Positions 1 to 9,200 of a stretch of 64,000 nt of DNA are shown piece after piece. Numbering within the stretch: position 1 is the stretch's first letter; every line of letters starts with the position of its first letter. The notes under the pieces are model-generated. The model searched no databases, was not told where the DNA came from, and saw nothing but the letters and a program-made list of their open reading frames with translations. The stretch is from an uncultured Alistipes sp. (lineage in GTDB: Bacteria > Bacteroidota > Bacteroidia > Bacteroidales > Rikenellaceae). Made by a program: the position numbers and the translations under genes. The stretch is from assembly GCA_944321945.1 (NCBI GenBank), contig CALUNE010000013.1, forward strand, positions 1 through 64,000, read 5' to 3'.

Positions 1-290
1 GTGACGATCGAGCGATGCTCTCTGCAAGGGGGCATCGCTTTTTTGTCGGTGTGAGGCTGCCCGGGGCTCGGAAACTCTGGCTGACGATCGAGCGATGCTC
101 TCTGCAAGGGGGCATCGCTTTTTTGTCGGTGTGAGGCTGCCCGGGGCTCGGAAACTCCGGCTGACGATCGAGCGATGCTCGCTGCAAGGGAACATCGCTT
201 TTTTTGTTGGTGTGAGGCTGCCCGTGGCTCGGAAACTCCGGCTGACGATCGAGCGGTGCTCGCTGCAAGGGGGCATCGCTTTTTTTGTCG
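1..290 (+). repeat. 80-bp tandem repeat, about 3.6 copies, each with a terminator hairpin
   Basis: Units begin at 1, 81, 161 and 242, so the period is 80, 80 and 81 bases. Each unit carries the inverted repeat AGCGATGC/GCATCGCT with a 13-15 nt loop followed by 6-7 T, at 11-44, 91-124, 171-205 and 252-286. This is the form of an intrinsic terminator for plus-strand transcription. Copy 3 has shortened the stem to 7 bp, and copy 4 has a G-U wobble (AGCGGTGC), so pairing is kept while the sequence drifts. Short ORFs across the array are frame-shifted copies of the repeat and are not taken as genes. The gene served by these terminators lies left of the window. Confidence 0.85.
252..286 (+). terminator. 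Last intrinsic terminator of the repeat array
   Basis: The stem is AGCGGTGC (252-259) with GCATCGCT (273-280), followed by seven T (280-286). It is the hairpin nearest the downstream gene and insulates it from read-through. Confidence 0.7.
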
Positions 291-322
291 GGTGGACGCG
301 TGCATGCGCACTGTAAATTTTG

Positions 323-330
323 TATCTTTA
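323..330 (+). promoter_or_regulatory. Possible -7 element for the GNAT gene
   Basis: TATCTTTA differs from the Bacteroidetes TAnnTTTG element only at the last base and lies directly before the ATG at 335, so the leader would be extremely short. No clear -33 TTTG was found. Confidence 0.35.
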
Positions 331-334
331 CCTC

Positions 335-811
335 ATGGATGTGCAGATTCGACCGATCCGTGAGCGGGAGATCCCGTTGCTGGAGGAGTTCCTTTACGAG
401 GCGATCTGGCAACCCGGTCCGGGGAAGCGCTTGCCGCGTGAGGTGGTCCACAGCCCCGTACTGCGCCCCTATGTCGAGGCGTTCGGCGAGCGCGACGGGG
501 ACTGCTGCCTGGTCGGGACGGTCGGCGGACGCGTCGTCGGAGCCGTCTGGTGCCGATGCCTGCATGGATACGGATGGGTCGACGCGGCGACGCCCGAACT
601 GGCCGTGGCCCTCTGTCCCGAGTGGCGCGGGCGCGGAATCGGAACGCAGTTGCTGCGGGCGATGCTGGATGAACTGCGCCGACGGGGTTTCTGTGCGGTA
701 TCGCTCTCCGTGCAGCGGGACAATCCGGCCGCAAGACTCTATCCGAGACTCGGATTCCGCGTGGCAGAGGAGCGCGACGGGGAGTGGATCATGCTGTGCG
801 AACTGCGTTGA
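335..811 (+). CDS. GNAT family N-acetyltransferase
   Basis: The protein has 158 residues and is probably a cytoplasmic acetyl-CoA-dependent N-acetyltransferase of unknown substrate. The C-terminal half shows the GNAT acetyl-CoA loop in WRGRGIGTQLL, followed by the usual helix, and then NPAARLYPRLGFR, the typical motif B with the Tyr that protonates the leaving thiolate. A TTG fifteen bases upstream could extend the frame, but the ATG at 335 gives the standard N-terminus MDVQIRPIRERE and is preferred. The gene stands alone between the terminator array and the two-component system 73 bases downstream. Substrate specificity cannot be read from the sequence. Confidence 0.85.
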   Translation: MDVQIRPIREREIPLLEEFLYEAIWQPGPGKRLPREVVHSPVLRPYVEAFGERDGDCCLVGTVGGRVVGAVWCRCLHGYGWVDAATPELAVALCPEWRGRGIGTQLLRAMLDELRRRGFCAVSLSVQRDNPAARLYPRLGFRVAEERDGEWIMLCELR

Positions 812-884
812 ACAACGACGCCGGCATTTCGGTTTCCTTTCGGATTTGCAGACGACCTTTGTCCCGGAAAACGCAAGTGTGCCT

Positions 885-1562
885 ATGAAAATATTGATTG
901 TCGAAGATGAACCTTCCCTGCGGGAGATCATGGTGCGGACGCTCACGCGCGAACAGTACGTCGTCGAGCAGGCCGCCGATTACGCCTCGGCGTCGGACAA
1001 GATCGCCGCGTACGATTACGACTGCATCCTGCTCGACATCATGCTGCCCGACGGCAGCGGTCTGCGACTGCTCGAGGAACTCAAAAAACGTCGCAACCGG
1101 GCCGGGGTGATCATCATCTCGGCGCGCGATTCGCTCGACGACAAGATCGAAGGGCTTGAACTCGGAGCCGACGACTACCTGCCCAAACCGTTCCATCTGG
1201 CCGAGTTGAGTGCGCGGATCCGCAGCGTGCTGCGCCGCCACCAGCGCGACGGCTACGAGTGTCTCGAGGCGGGCAACGTCCGCCTGTGGCCCGACAGCCG
1301 GCGGGTGGAGGTCGACGGACGCCCGCTCGATCTGCTGCGCAAGGAGTACGACATCCTGCACTACTTCATGGCGCGTCCGAACCATACGGTCGACAAGGCG
1401 GCGCTGGCCGAAGGCGTTTGGGGCGATCACATCGACCAGGTGGACAACTTCGACTTCGTCTATGCGCAGATGAAGAACCTGCGACGCAAACTCCACGATG
1501 CCGGGGCCGATATCGAAATCCGGGCCGTCTACGGTTTCGGTTACAAACTCATCCGTCCATGA
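885..1562 (+). CDS. Response regulator, OmpR/PhoB type
   Basis: The protein has 225 residues. An N-terminal receiver domain (1-115) carries acidic residues E7/D8/E9, the phospho-acceptor D51 in CILLDIMLPDG, and the conserved Lys in YLPKPF. A C-terminal winged-helix DNA-binding domain follows (about 125-225), ending in the wing motif VYGFGYKL. It receives phosphate from the kinase encoded directly downstream, whose ATG overlaps this stop codon by four bases (ATGA at 1559-1562), so the two are translationally coupled. The ATG at 885 starts the canonical MKILIVEDE; upstream in-frame sequence is non-conserved. The pair with a following PepSY-like gene is a common Bacteroidetes arrangement, and its regulon is unknown. 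Confidence 0.95.
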   Translation: MKILIVEDEPSLREIMVRTLTREQYVVEQAADYASASDKIAAYDYDCILLDIMLPDGSGLRLLEELKKRRNRAGVIIISARDSLDDKIEGLELGADDYLPKPFHLAELSARIRSVLRRHQRDGYECLEAGNVRLWPDSRRVEVDGRPLDLLRKEYDILHYFMARPNHTVDKAALAEGVWGDHIDQVDNFDFVYAQMKNLRRKLHDAGADIEIRAVYGFGYKLIRP

Positions 1563-2839
1563 AGCTGGTCTATCGCATTCTGCTGCACCTGACGTGGGTG
1601 CTCACGCTGCTGCTGGCCGGGTGGGCGGCCCTCTTCTACTTCACGCTCATCGACGAGGTCAACGACGAGGTGGACCATGCCCTGGAGGCTCGGGCCGAGG
1701 TGATCGTCAAACGGGTTCTGGCCGGACGGGAGCTCCCCGAGGCCTCGGCCGACGGAAATACCGGTTATTTCCTGCACGAGGTTTCGTCCGAATATGCCCG
1801 GGGCCGGGCCCGTGAACGCTATACGGACGAAGAGATCTATATCCCTGAACGGGACGACGAGGAGCCGGCCCGGGTTCTGCGCCAGACGTTCCGCGATGCC
1901 GACAACCGTTGGTATGAACTGACGGTGATGACCCCCAGCTTCGAAAAGGAGGATCTGCTGGAGGCGATCTTCTACGGCATTCTCTACCTGTATCTCTTTC
2001 TGCTGCTGACGGTGCTGCTGGTGACGGTCGTGGTGCTCAACCGGACGATGCGCCCGCTCTACGCCCTGCTGCGGTGGCTCGACGAGTACCGGATCGGGAC
2101 ATCGAATGCCCCGTTGGAGGTGGAGACCTCGGTGACGGAGTTCCGGCGTCTGAACGAGGCGGCCAAACGCTATGCGGCCCGTGCCGAGTCGTCGTTCGAA
2201 CGCCAGAAACAGTTCATCGGCAACGCCTCGCACGAGATGCAGACCCCGCTGGCCGTCTGCCGCAACCGGCTCGAAATGCTGGTCGACGATCCGCAGGGGC
2301 TCAGCGAGGAGCAGCTGGGCGAGATTGCCAAGGTACAGCATACGCTGGATTATCTGGTGCGGCTGAACCGTTCGCTGCTGCTGCTTTCGAAGATCGACAA
2401 CGGTCAGTTCCCCGAGACCGAAGAGGTCGATCTCGGGACGCTGTTCCGTCGCTCGGGCGAGGATCTCGGGGAGATTTACGCCTATCGGGAGATGCGTTTC
2501 GTGATGGAGGAGCAGGCTCCGCTGCGTGTGCAGATGAACCCCTCGCTGGCCGGGAGTCTGGTCGCCAACCTCGTGAAGAACGCCTTCGTCCACGGAGCCC
2601 GGGGAGGCGAGGTCTCGGTACGGATCTCGCCCCGCGGTTTCGAGGTCGCCAATACGGCTGCCGAGGGGCCGCTCGATGCCGCGCATATCTTCGACCGCTT
2701 CTACCAGGGGAGCCGGAAGAAGGGATCCACGGGCCTCGGACTGGCCATCGTCGATGCCGTGTGCCGCCTCTACGACCTGCAGATTGTCTATGCCTTCCGC
2801 GACGGACGACATACTTTTACGGTGAATTTCCCGAAATAG
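1559..2839 (+). CDS. Sensor histidine kinase, inner membrane
   Basis: The protein has 426 residues. A first membrane helix (about 8-30) precedes an acidic periplasmic sensor region, and a second helix rich in Leu and Val lies near 140-165. The H-box FIGNASHEMQTPLAV places the phosphorylated His at residue 225. The N-box NLVKNAFVHG and the G2 box GLGLAIVDAV belong to the HATPase_c domain. No separate HAMP domain is obvious; the linker between helix 2 and the H-box is about 55 residues. It overlaps the response regulator gene by four bases and is its cognate kinase by context. The acidic periplasmic loop might sense cations or cationic compounds, but that is a guess. Confidence 0.93.
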   Translation: MKLVYRILLHLTWVLTLLLAGWAALFYFTLIDEVNDEVDHALEARAEVIVKRVLAGRELPEASADGNTGYFLHEVSSEYARGRARERYTDEEIYIPERDDEEPARVLRQTFRDADNRWYELTVMTPSFEKEDLLEAIFYGILYLYLFLLLTVLLVTVVVLNRTMRPLYALLRWLDEYRIGTSNAPLEVETSVTEFRRLNEAAKRYAARAESSFERQKQFIGNASHEMQTPLAVCRNRLEMLVDDPQGLSEEQLGEIAKVQHTLDYLVRLNRSLLLLSKIDNGQFPETEEVDLGTLFRRSGEDLGEIYAYREMRFVMEEQAPLRVQMNPSLAGSLVANLVKNAFVHGARGGEVSVRISPRGFEVANTAAEGPLDAAHIFDRFYQGSRKKGSTGLGLAIVDAVCRLYDLQIVYAFRDGRHTFTVNFPK

Positions 2840-2874
2840 CCCCCTCCTTTCAGATTCGTTTCAGTTTCGTGTCG

Positions 2875-2882
2875 GAACTTTG
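2875..2882 (+). promoter_or_regulatory. Probable -7 element for the PepSY-like gene
   Basis: GAACTTTG resembles TAnnTTTG and lies 36 bases before the ATG at 2919, with T-rich DNA (TTTCAGTTTCG) upstream. It suggests the exported protein has its own start site. Confidence 0.35.
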
Positions 2883-2918
2883 CAGCAGAAAAATAACGGA
2901 AACCGATTACAGATGATT

Positions 2919-3362
2919 ATGAAAAAGTTCACGATTCTTTTGGCCGCATTGCTGGCCGTATGCACGACCGGTGTGGCTTTGGCCGACAACGACCGGATGA
3001 TCTCCGTCGGAGAGCTCCCCGCTTCGTCGCAGCAATTTATCAATACCTATTTCAAAGAGCTGGCTGTCTCCTACGCAAAGGTCGACGAAGAGTGGTTCGA
3101 CAAGGAGTACAAGGTGCTCTTCGTCAACGGCTCGAAGGTCGAGTTCGTAAGGAACGGCGACTGGAAGGAGGTCGACTGCCGCTATGGCGAAGTGCCCGCA
3201 GGCATTGTCCCGCAACCGATACTCGATTATGTGAATACCCGTTTCACGGGCCGTACGGTCGTCCGTATCGAGCGGGAGCGCAAAGGCTATGACGTCGGAC
3301 TGGACAACGGGCTGGATCTGAAGTTCGATCGGTCGTTCCGTCTGGTTGACATCGATGACTGA
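2919..3362 (+). CDS. Exported PepSY-like (DUF2874) protein
   Basis: The protein has 147 residues with a signal peptide (MKKFTILLAALLAVCTTGVALA) ending near residue 22. The mature part holds two similar segments of about 55 residues (ISVGELPASSQQFIN and VPAGIVPQPILDYVN followed by strand-rich stretches). This is the pattern of the putative beta-lactamase-inhibitor-like PepSY_like family common in Bacteroidetes periplasms. A second ATG six bases upstream (2913) is possible. It sits 79 bases after the kinase gene with its own likely promoter. Family members often neighbour two-component systems and may be targets or accessory sensors; that role is inferred. Confidence 0.8.
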   Translation: MKKFTILLAALLAVCTTGVALADNDRMISVGELPASSQQFINTYFKELAVSYAKVDEEWFDKEYKVLFVNGSKVEFVRNGDWKEVDCRYGEVPAGIVPQPILDYVNTRFTGRTVVRIERERKGYDVGLDNGLDLKFDRSFRLVDIDD

Positions 3363-3400
3363 TCGTCGAAATCAGCCTCGGACTTTTCCCCTTCCGACTA

Positions 3401-3446
3401 CGATTGCGGCATCCGATTTGCAGATTGGATGCCGCATATCGTTTCT
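3401..3446 (+). terminator. Terminator hairpin after the PepSY-like gene
   Basis: TGCGGCATCC (3405-3414) pairs perfectly with GGATGCCGCA (3427-3436); flanking CGAT/ATCG extends the stem across one unpaired T. Only a short T stretch follows, so efficiency is uncertain. Confidence 0.6.
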
Positions 3447-3505
3447 GCTGATGGGTGTATAAGAAGATATGATTGGAATTTTTTCGTGAATAATCGGAAA
3501 CGATC

Positions 3506-3513
3506 TATCTTTG
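3506..3513 (+). promoter_or_regulatory. -7 promoter element for ferritin
   Basis: TATCTTTG is an exact TAnnTTTG match 42 bases before the ferritin ATG; a T-rich tract (ATTTTTTCG) lies at the -33 distance. Confidence 0.7.
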
Positions 3514-3555
3514 CCTCTGCAAACAGAAACCGTACAACCTGAAAACTTTACCGCT

Positions 3556-4080
3556 ATGTTGAGTCAAAAACTGCACGAGGCGCTCAATGCGCAGATCAAT
3601 GCCGAGATGTGGTCGGCGTATCTCTATCTGTCGATGTCCGTGGATGCCGAGGCCAAGGGGCTGAAGGGAATTGCCAACTGGTTTTATGTTCAGTTCCGGG
3701 AGGAGCAGGACCATGCCCGCATCCTGATGAACTACCTGCTTTCGCGTGAAGGGCGGGTGGCGCTTCGCCCGATCGAGGCCGTGCGGACCGAATGGGCGTC
3801 GCCGCTGGAGATGTTCCAGGATACGTTGAAGCATGAGAAGGAGGTGACTGAGATGATCAACCGTCTGGCTTCGATTGCCGCCGAAGACCATGATTACGCA
3901 TCATCGAACATGCTCATATGGTTCGTCAACGAGCAGGTCGAGGAAGAGGAGGCTGCGCGGGAGAAGATTGCCGCCTGTGAAGCGGTCGACGGCAACAAGT
4001 TCGGCCTCTACATGCTGGATAAGGAGCTGGCCTCGCGGACCTATGCGCAGGCGGCGCAACTCATCTCGTCGAACGATTGA
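3556..4080 (+). CDS. ftnA: Ferritin, non-haem iron storage
   Basis: The protein has 174 residues, the normal length of bacterial FtnA subunits that assemble into a 24-mer iron-storage shell in the cytoplasm. The ferroxidase residues are all present: E17 in NAEMWSAYLY, E50 and H53 in FREEQDHA, E94 in LKHEKEV, and E126/Q127 with E130 in FVNEQVEEEE. The frame is open for 15 codons upstream, but the ATG at 3556 gives the family N-terminus MLSQKLHEALNAQINAE. It is a single-gene unit between a -7 promoter element and a strong terminator. In Bacteroides, ferritin responds to oxygen and iron; no Fur or OxyR site could be assigned here. Confidence 0.96.
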   Translation: MLSQKLHEALNAQINAEMWSAYLYLSMSVDAEAKGLKGIANWFYVQFREEQDHARILMNYLLSREGRVALRPIEAVRTEWASPLEMFQDTLKHEKEVTEMINRLASIAAEDHDYASSNMLIWFVNEQVEEEEAAREKIAACEAVDGNKFGLYMLDKELASRTYAQAAQLISSND

Positions 4081-4172
4081 CCGCTGCGGGAACTGTCGGT
4101 CAGACGATCGTTTCCGCCCTAAACAGACCTTCCACCAAAAAAGGTTTTTGTCATAGTAGATTTCAGTAGTGG

Positions 4173-4208
4173 AATCCGGTCCCGGCCAAGTCGGGGCCGG
4201 ATTTTTTT
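4173..4208 (+). terminator. Strong intrinsic terminator after ferritin
   Basis: A 12-bp stem (4173-4184 with 4192-4203, one T-G wobble) encloses a 7-nt loop and is followed by seven T. From here to the promoter at 4360 no gene is seen. Confidence 0.9.
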
Positions 4209-4359
4209 GGAAGGCGGCGGGGCTCTCCGGAAAGTGCCCGATGCGGATTTTCGGATGATGGCCGGGAAGGACAAGCCGCCGCAAAGCGCTTCGTGCAACC
4301 GTGGAATGGCCGGAACGGGCCTCCTTGCAACTTTCGTGAGGAGCTGCCTGTTCCGTTTT

Positions 4360-4390
4360 TTTGCAAATCACGGATATTATTGTATTTTTG
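4360..4390 (+). promoter_or_regulatory. Promoter of locus 1 sigma gene (TTTG-N19-TATTTTTG)
   Basis: TTTG at 4360-4363 and TATTTTTG at 4383-4390 are separated by 19 bases, a full match to the Bacteroidetes housekeeping promoter. Transcription would start near 4397, about 50 bases before the chosen start codon. Confidence 0.85.
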
Positions 4391-4450
4391 TCTGGCTTCC
4401 GATTCTCGGAAATCTCCGGGAGCGCGCAGATGAGAGTTGCCAAGGAAAAT

Positions 4451-5038
4451 ATGCAACAAGTTGTCGACATGCAGGATAACCGCACGATCGTCCGATTGCT
4501 CCGGGCCGGCGACGAAGACTGTTATCATGCGCTCTTCCGGCGTTACTACAAACCCCTGTGCACCTACGCTACCCGCTTCGTGACCCTCGACCGGGCCGAA
4601 GAGCTGGTCCAGGATACCATGATGTGGCTCTGGGAACACCGAACCACGTTGCTCCCCGAAATGCCGCTCAAATCACTGCTCTTCACCATCGTCAAGAACA
4701 AGTCGATCAACAGCGCCTCGCGCCATACGGTCCGCAACCGCATCTTCCGCGAACTGGCCCAAACCTGTGAGGAGGAGTTCGACGATCCGGACTTCTACCT
4801 CGAGGGAGAACTCATGCGCCGTCTGAACGAGGCCCTGGACAAACTGCCTGCGGAGTTCCGGCAGACCTTCCGCATGCACCGTCTCGAGGGGATGACCCAC
4901 CGGGAGATCGCCGCGGCACTTCACGTTTCGCCCCAGACGGTCAACTACCGCATCGGTCAAACCGTCCGTCTGCTGCGCGAAGAGTTGCGCGAGTACTGGC
5001 CCCTGATCGCACTGGTACTCGGAAGCCGGCTTTCCTGA
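4451..5038 (+). CDS. ECF sigma factor of glycan locus 1
   Basis: The protein has 195 residues. Sigma region 2 spans about 22-90 (ALFRRYYKPLCTYATRF, ELVQDTMMWLWEHR), and region 4 about 125-185 (LDKLPAEFRQTFRMHRLEGMTHREIAAALHVSPQTVNYRI). It belongs to the large Bacteroidetes group that pairs with FecR-type anti-sigma factors and drives SusC/SusD loci. The ATG at 4451 was chosen because AAGGA lies five bases upstream; ATGs at 4430 and 4469 remain possible. It is followed after 73 bases by its FecR anti-sigma gene. By family precedent it is released when the cognate SusC binds ligand and then transcribes the transport locus. Confidence 0.92.
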   Translation: MQQVVDMQDNRTIVRLLRAGDEDCYHALFRRYYKPLCTYATRFVTLDRAEELVQDTMMWLWEHRTTLLPEMPLKSLLFTIVKNKSINSASRHTVRNRIFRELAQTCEEEFDDPDFYLEGELMRRLNEALDKLPAEFRQTFRMHRLEGMTHREIAAALHVSPQTVNYRIGQTVRLLREELREYWPLIALVLGSRLS

Positions 5039-5111
5039 AAAAAAGTGAAAAAAATGACTTCCTCCGTTAGTAACTTTTACCGGCGGATTGTATTACTATG
5101 CAGACAAGCAA

Positions 5112-6113
5112 ATGAAAATGGCGGATTTTGAAATCAACGAAGAGACGCTGGCCGCTTATCTGAGCGGAGAACTCGACGCGGAACAGCGCGCCGCGGTGGA
5201 GGCCTGGTATGATGCCTCACCGGCCAACCGTCGGCGTCTGGGCGAGATCTATCGCCTGCTCTATCTCAACGACCGCATCAACGATACGGCCCGCATCGAC
5301 GTGGAAAAGGCCTATGAAAACTGCCGCACGCGGCTCCGCGAACGGTCCCGGCGGAGCATGTGGATCCGCAGCCTGAAGCGGGTGACGGCCGCCGCAGCCG
5401 TTGTCGTCGTGCTGTTGGCCGGCGGTTGGATGGCCCGAAGCTCCGTCGAGCGGCTGACGCAGCCCGTGGTCGTCTATACCCAGGTCGGCGAACGCTCGCA
5501 GGCCGTGTTGCCCGACGGCACGAAGGTCTGGCTCAATTCGTCAAGCCGAGTGGAGTATGCCGCCTCGTTTTTCTCGCGCAAGCGCCGTGTGAAGATGGAG
5601 GGCGAAGCCTACTTCGAGGTGGCGCACGATCGGCATGCTCCGTTCGTCGTTACGACCAACGGCCTCGACATTCGGGTGCTGGGTACGCGTTTCAATATCC
5701 GCAACGATGAAGATAAGCATCTGATAACCACCGTTCTGCTCGAAGGTTCGGTCGAGGCTTCCGCCACGGATGAGCGCGGTTCCGCCCTGCGGCTTCGTCC
5801 CTCGCAGCAGCTGCTCTTCGATACCGATACGAAGAACATGCAGTTGACCGACATCCCGACGGCCGAACGTTCGATCAACTGGATCTACGGACGCTTCAGC
5901 TTCGAACACAATACGCTGGAGGAGATTGTCGAAGAGCTCAACCGCTATTACAACGTCGATATCCACTTCAAGGACGATGCTCTGCGTCAGCTGCGTTTTT
6001 CGGGAGACTTCCAGGTCGAGGACGGCATCTACCACATCATGTCGGTGCTGCAGCTGACCTACAAATTCAACTACCGGATCGTCGACAACGACATCGAAAT
6101 ATACGCCAACTGA
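5112..6113 (+). CDS. FecR-type anti-sigma factor of locus 1
   Basis: The protein has 333 residues. The N-terminal cytoplasmic part (1-90) binds sigma. One membrane helix, AAAAVVVVLLAGGWMA, lies near 93-110. The periplasmic FecR domain follows (about 120-230, with LPDGTKVWLNSSSRVEY and GEAYFEVAHD), then a C-terminal DUF4974 domain (FEHNTLEEIVEELNRYYNVDI). The C-terminal domain is expected to contact the N-terminal signalling domain of the adjacent SusC. The ATG at 5112 is preferred over a TTG at 5088; ATG 5118 is also possible. SusC starts 145 bases downstream. Confidence 0.92.
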   Translation: MKMADFEINEETLAAYLSGELDAEQRAAVEAWYDASPANRRRLGEIYRLLYLNDRINDTARIDVEKAYENCRTRLRERSRRSMWIRSLKRVTAAAAVVVVLLAGGWMARSSVERLTQPVVVYTQVGERSQAVLPDGTKVWLNSSSRVEYAASFFSRKRRVKMEGEAYFEVAHDRHAPFVVTTNGLDIRVLGTRFNIRNDEDKHLITTVLLEGSVEASATDERGSALRLRPSQQLLFDTDTKNMQLTDIPTAERSINWIYGRFSFEHNTLEEIVEELNRYYNVDIHFKDDALRQLRFSGDFQVEDGIYHIMSVLQLTYKFNYRIVDNDIEIYAN

Positions 6114-6200
6114 AAACCAACCCGACCCGATCAAACCAAAACCTAATCTGAAACCGAAAGACCTCTGCTGCCTATGGAGAACTGACCGACATGCTCCTGC

Positions 6201-6216
6201 TCGCGGTAAACCGCGA
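6201..6216 (+). other. Hairpin in the susC leader of locus 1
   Basis: TCGCGG TAAA CCGCGA is a perfect 6-bp tetraloop hairpin without a T tract, in the 145-base spacer between FecR and SusC. The spacer also contains CCTTAA at 6226-6231, a motif seen before all three susC genes. No antisense promoter is visible here, unlike at loci 2 and 3. Confidence 0.45.
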
Positions 6217-6258
6217 CGAAAATTACCTTAAGACATTACCAACCTACTTTAACCTTTT

Positions 6259-9200
6259 ATGAAAAAATTCAACCTTGTCGCAGGCAAGGGAGGGCGCATT
6301 GTCTCGCTATGTCTCCGCAGCCTGCTGCTTGTCTCGATGCTTTTGTCGGGATATTCGAGTGCCCGGGCTGCGGCCCAGACGCCGCAATCGGCTCCCCGCG
6401 TAAGCCTCGACGTGCAGAATGCCGCCATCATCACGGTATTCCAGTCCATTCAACAACAGACCGACTATTCGTTCGTCTACAACACCTCCGATATCGATAC
6501 GGAGCGCAAGGTAACCGTCTCGGCGCATGACGAGGCGCTTACGAGTGTGCTCGACCGCCTCTTTGCGGGTTTCGACATTGCCTACACGCTGCGTGACAAA
6601 CACATTGTCCTCTCGCGCAAGGCTTCCTCGTCGGCCGCCACCCCCGCCGCACGCAATGGCGTGAGCGGTACGGTCAAGGATGACAAGGGAATGCCTCTGG
6701 TGGGCGCCACCGTCCTGCTGAAGGGGACGACCATCGGCGTGGCAGTCGATCTGGACGGCAACTTTTCGCTGCCGCAGGCCAAACCGGGCGACGTGCTCGA
6801 GATCTCGCTGATCGGCTATACGAAACAGGAGATTCCCGTGACGGGTGCCGTCACGTCGCTCGCCGTGGTCATGCACGAGGACAACGAGGTGCTCGATGCC
6901 GTGGTCGTTACGGCCCTCGGTATCAAGCGCAAGGAGAAGGCCCTGACCTACAACGTACAGGAGGTCGCCGGTTCGATCGTCAATACGGTCAAGGATGCCA
7001 ACTTCATGAACTCGCTCTCGGGCAAGATCGCCGGTCTGCAGATCAATGCCAGCGCCTCGGGTGCGGGCGGTTCGACCCGCGTGGTGATGCGTGGCGTCAA
7101 GTCGCTCAACGGCGACAACAATGCCCTCTATGTCGTCGACGGTATTCCGCTGCCGAGCCTGCGCTCGAAGCAGACCGAAGGTATCTACGAAACCCCGGAC
7201 GGCGGTGATTATGAGGGTATTGCCAGCATCAACCCCGAGGATATCGAGTCGATGTCGGTGCTGACGGGAGCCACGGCTGCCGCACTCTACGGTTCGCAGG
7301 GTGCCAATGGCGTGATCCTGATTACGACCAAGCGCGGTGAAGAGGGACGCGTGCGGGTGAACTACTCGAACAGCACGACCTTCTCGTCGCCGTTCGTCAT
7401 GCCGAAGTTCCAGAACACCTATGGCACGGATCTCAATTCGCCGTCGATGAGCTGGGGTGAGAAGCTGGCCACCCCCTCGTCGTACGATCCGAAGGATTTC
7501 TTCCAGACGGGCTTCGACGAGACCAACGCCATCGGTATCACCGCCGGTACGAAGCGCAACCAGACCTATTTCTCGGCCGCTTCGGTCAACACGCGCGGTA
7601 TCATCCCGAACAACGTCTACAACCGCTACAACTTCTCGCTGCGCAACACAACGGCTCTGATCGAGGATCGCCTGACGCTCGATCTGGGAGCTTCGTATAT
7701 GAAGCAGTACAGCCGCAACCCGCTGATCCAGGGTATCTATCACAACCCGCTGATCGGCGTCTATCTCTTTCCGCGCGGCGACGATATCTCGAAATACCAG
7801 GTCTACGAGCGCTACAACCCGAGTCTGGGTTACAGCGAGCAGTTCTGGGGACTGGAGTTCATCAACGGTGTCGAGAACCCCTACTGGGTGGTCAACCGTG
7901 AGATCTTCGAGAACAACATGCAGCGCTATACGTTCAATGCGACGCTGAAGTGGGATGTCTTCGACTGGCTGAGTCTGACGGGCCGTGTGCGTACCGACAA
8001 CATGGTGATGAACTACACGCGCAAGATCTACGCCTCGTCCAACACGCTCTTCGCTTCGGAGTACGGCAACTACCTGAACCACACCTCGCGTCACAGCAAC
8101 CTCTACGCCGATGCGCTGCTGTCGATCGACAAGAGCTTCTGGGAGAACGCCTTTTCCGTGCAGTTCAACTTCGGTGCGAGCCTTACCGATGACCGCAATG
8201 CCCTGACCGGCTATGAGGGTCACCTGGCCGGCATTCCCAACAAGTTTACCTACAACAACATCGTCTCGAGCGACCTGAATACGCTGCCCATGGAGGAGAA
8301 TTACCACGACCAGAACCAGGCGATCTACGCCACGCTGCAGCTGGGCTGGAAGGGAATGCTCTACCTCGATGCCACGTTCCGGAACGAGTGGGCCTCGCAG
8401 CTGGCCTTTACCGATCAGCTGAACATCTTCTATCCTTCGGTGGGTCTGTCGGCCGTGATCTCGTCGATGGCCGATCTCTCGAAGGCCGGTATCTCGTTCC
8501 TGAAGGTGCGCGCCTCGTATGCCGAGGTGGGTAACCCTCCGCAGCGTTTCATCACGGGCGCCAACTACGCGATCAAGAACGGTGTGATTACCACCCAGAC
8601 CTATGCCCCGGCCTCTCATCTGCGTCCCGAGCGCACGAAGTCGTTCGAGGTGGGTATGAACGCCAAGTTCCTCGGCAACAAGATCTGGCTCGACGCCACC
8701 TACTACGATACGAATACCTACAACCAGCTGTTCCTTTACGATGCACCTCCCAGCACGGGTTACAAGCAGTCGTATCTGAATGCCGGAAAGGTCAACAACT
8801 GGGGTGTCGAGGCCGTGGCCGGATACAAGAACATGTGGGGTGACTTTGCGTGGTCGACGTCGTTCAACTTCTCGCTCAACCGCAACAAGATCCGCGAGCT
8901 GGTTCCCGAGGGGACGATCGACCCGGTGACGGGTGCCGAGGTGTCGCTCCCGGAGGTGAACATGGACTACGGCGGCTACCGCGTGAAGCTGCGTCCGGGC
9001 GGTTCGATCGGCGACTTCTACGTGACGGGGCTGAAGACCGACGATCAGGGGCAGATCTACGTCGATCCCAACGGCGGTACGGTGACGATCGATCCCGATA
9101 CGTGGATCTATGCCGGTAATACCGATGCCCGTTACCGCATGGGCTGGAACAACCAGTTCTCGTGGAAGGGTGTTTCGCTCGGCGTGCTGGTCGATGCCCG

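Noticed and set aside
95-316. Small frame of 73 codons in the 80-bp repeat
   Set aside because: It merely translates the repeat units, including the T tracts of the terminators, and shifts frame with the 81-base unit.
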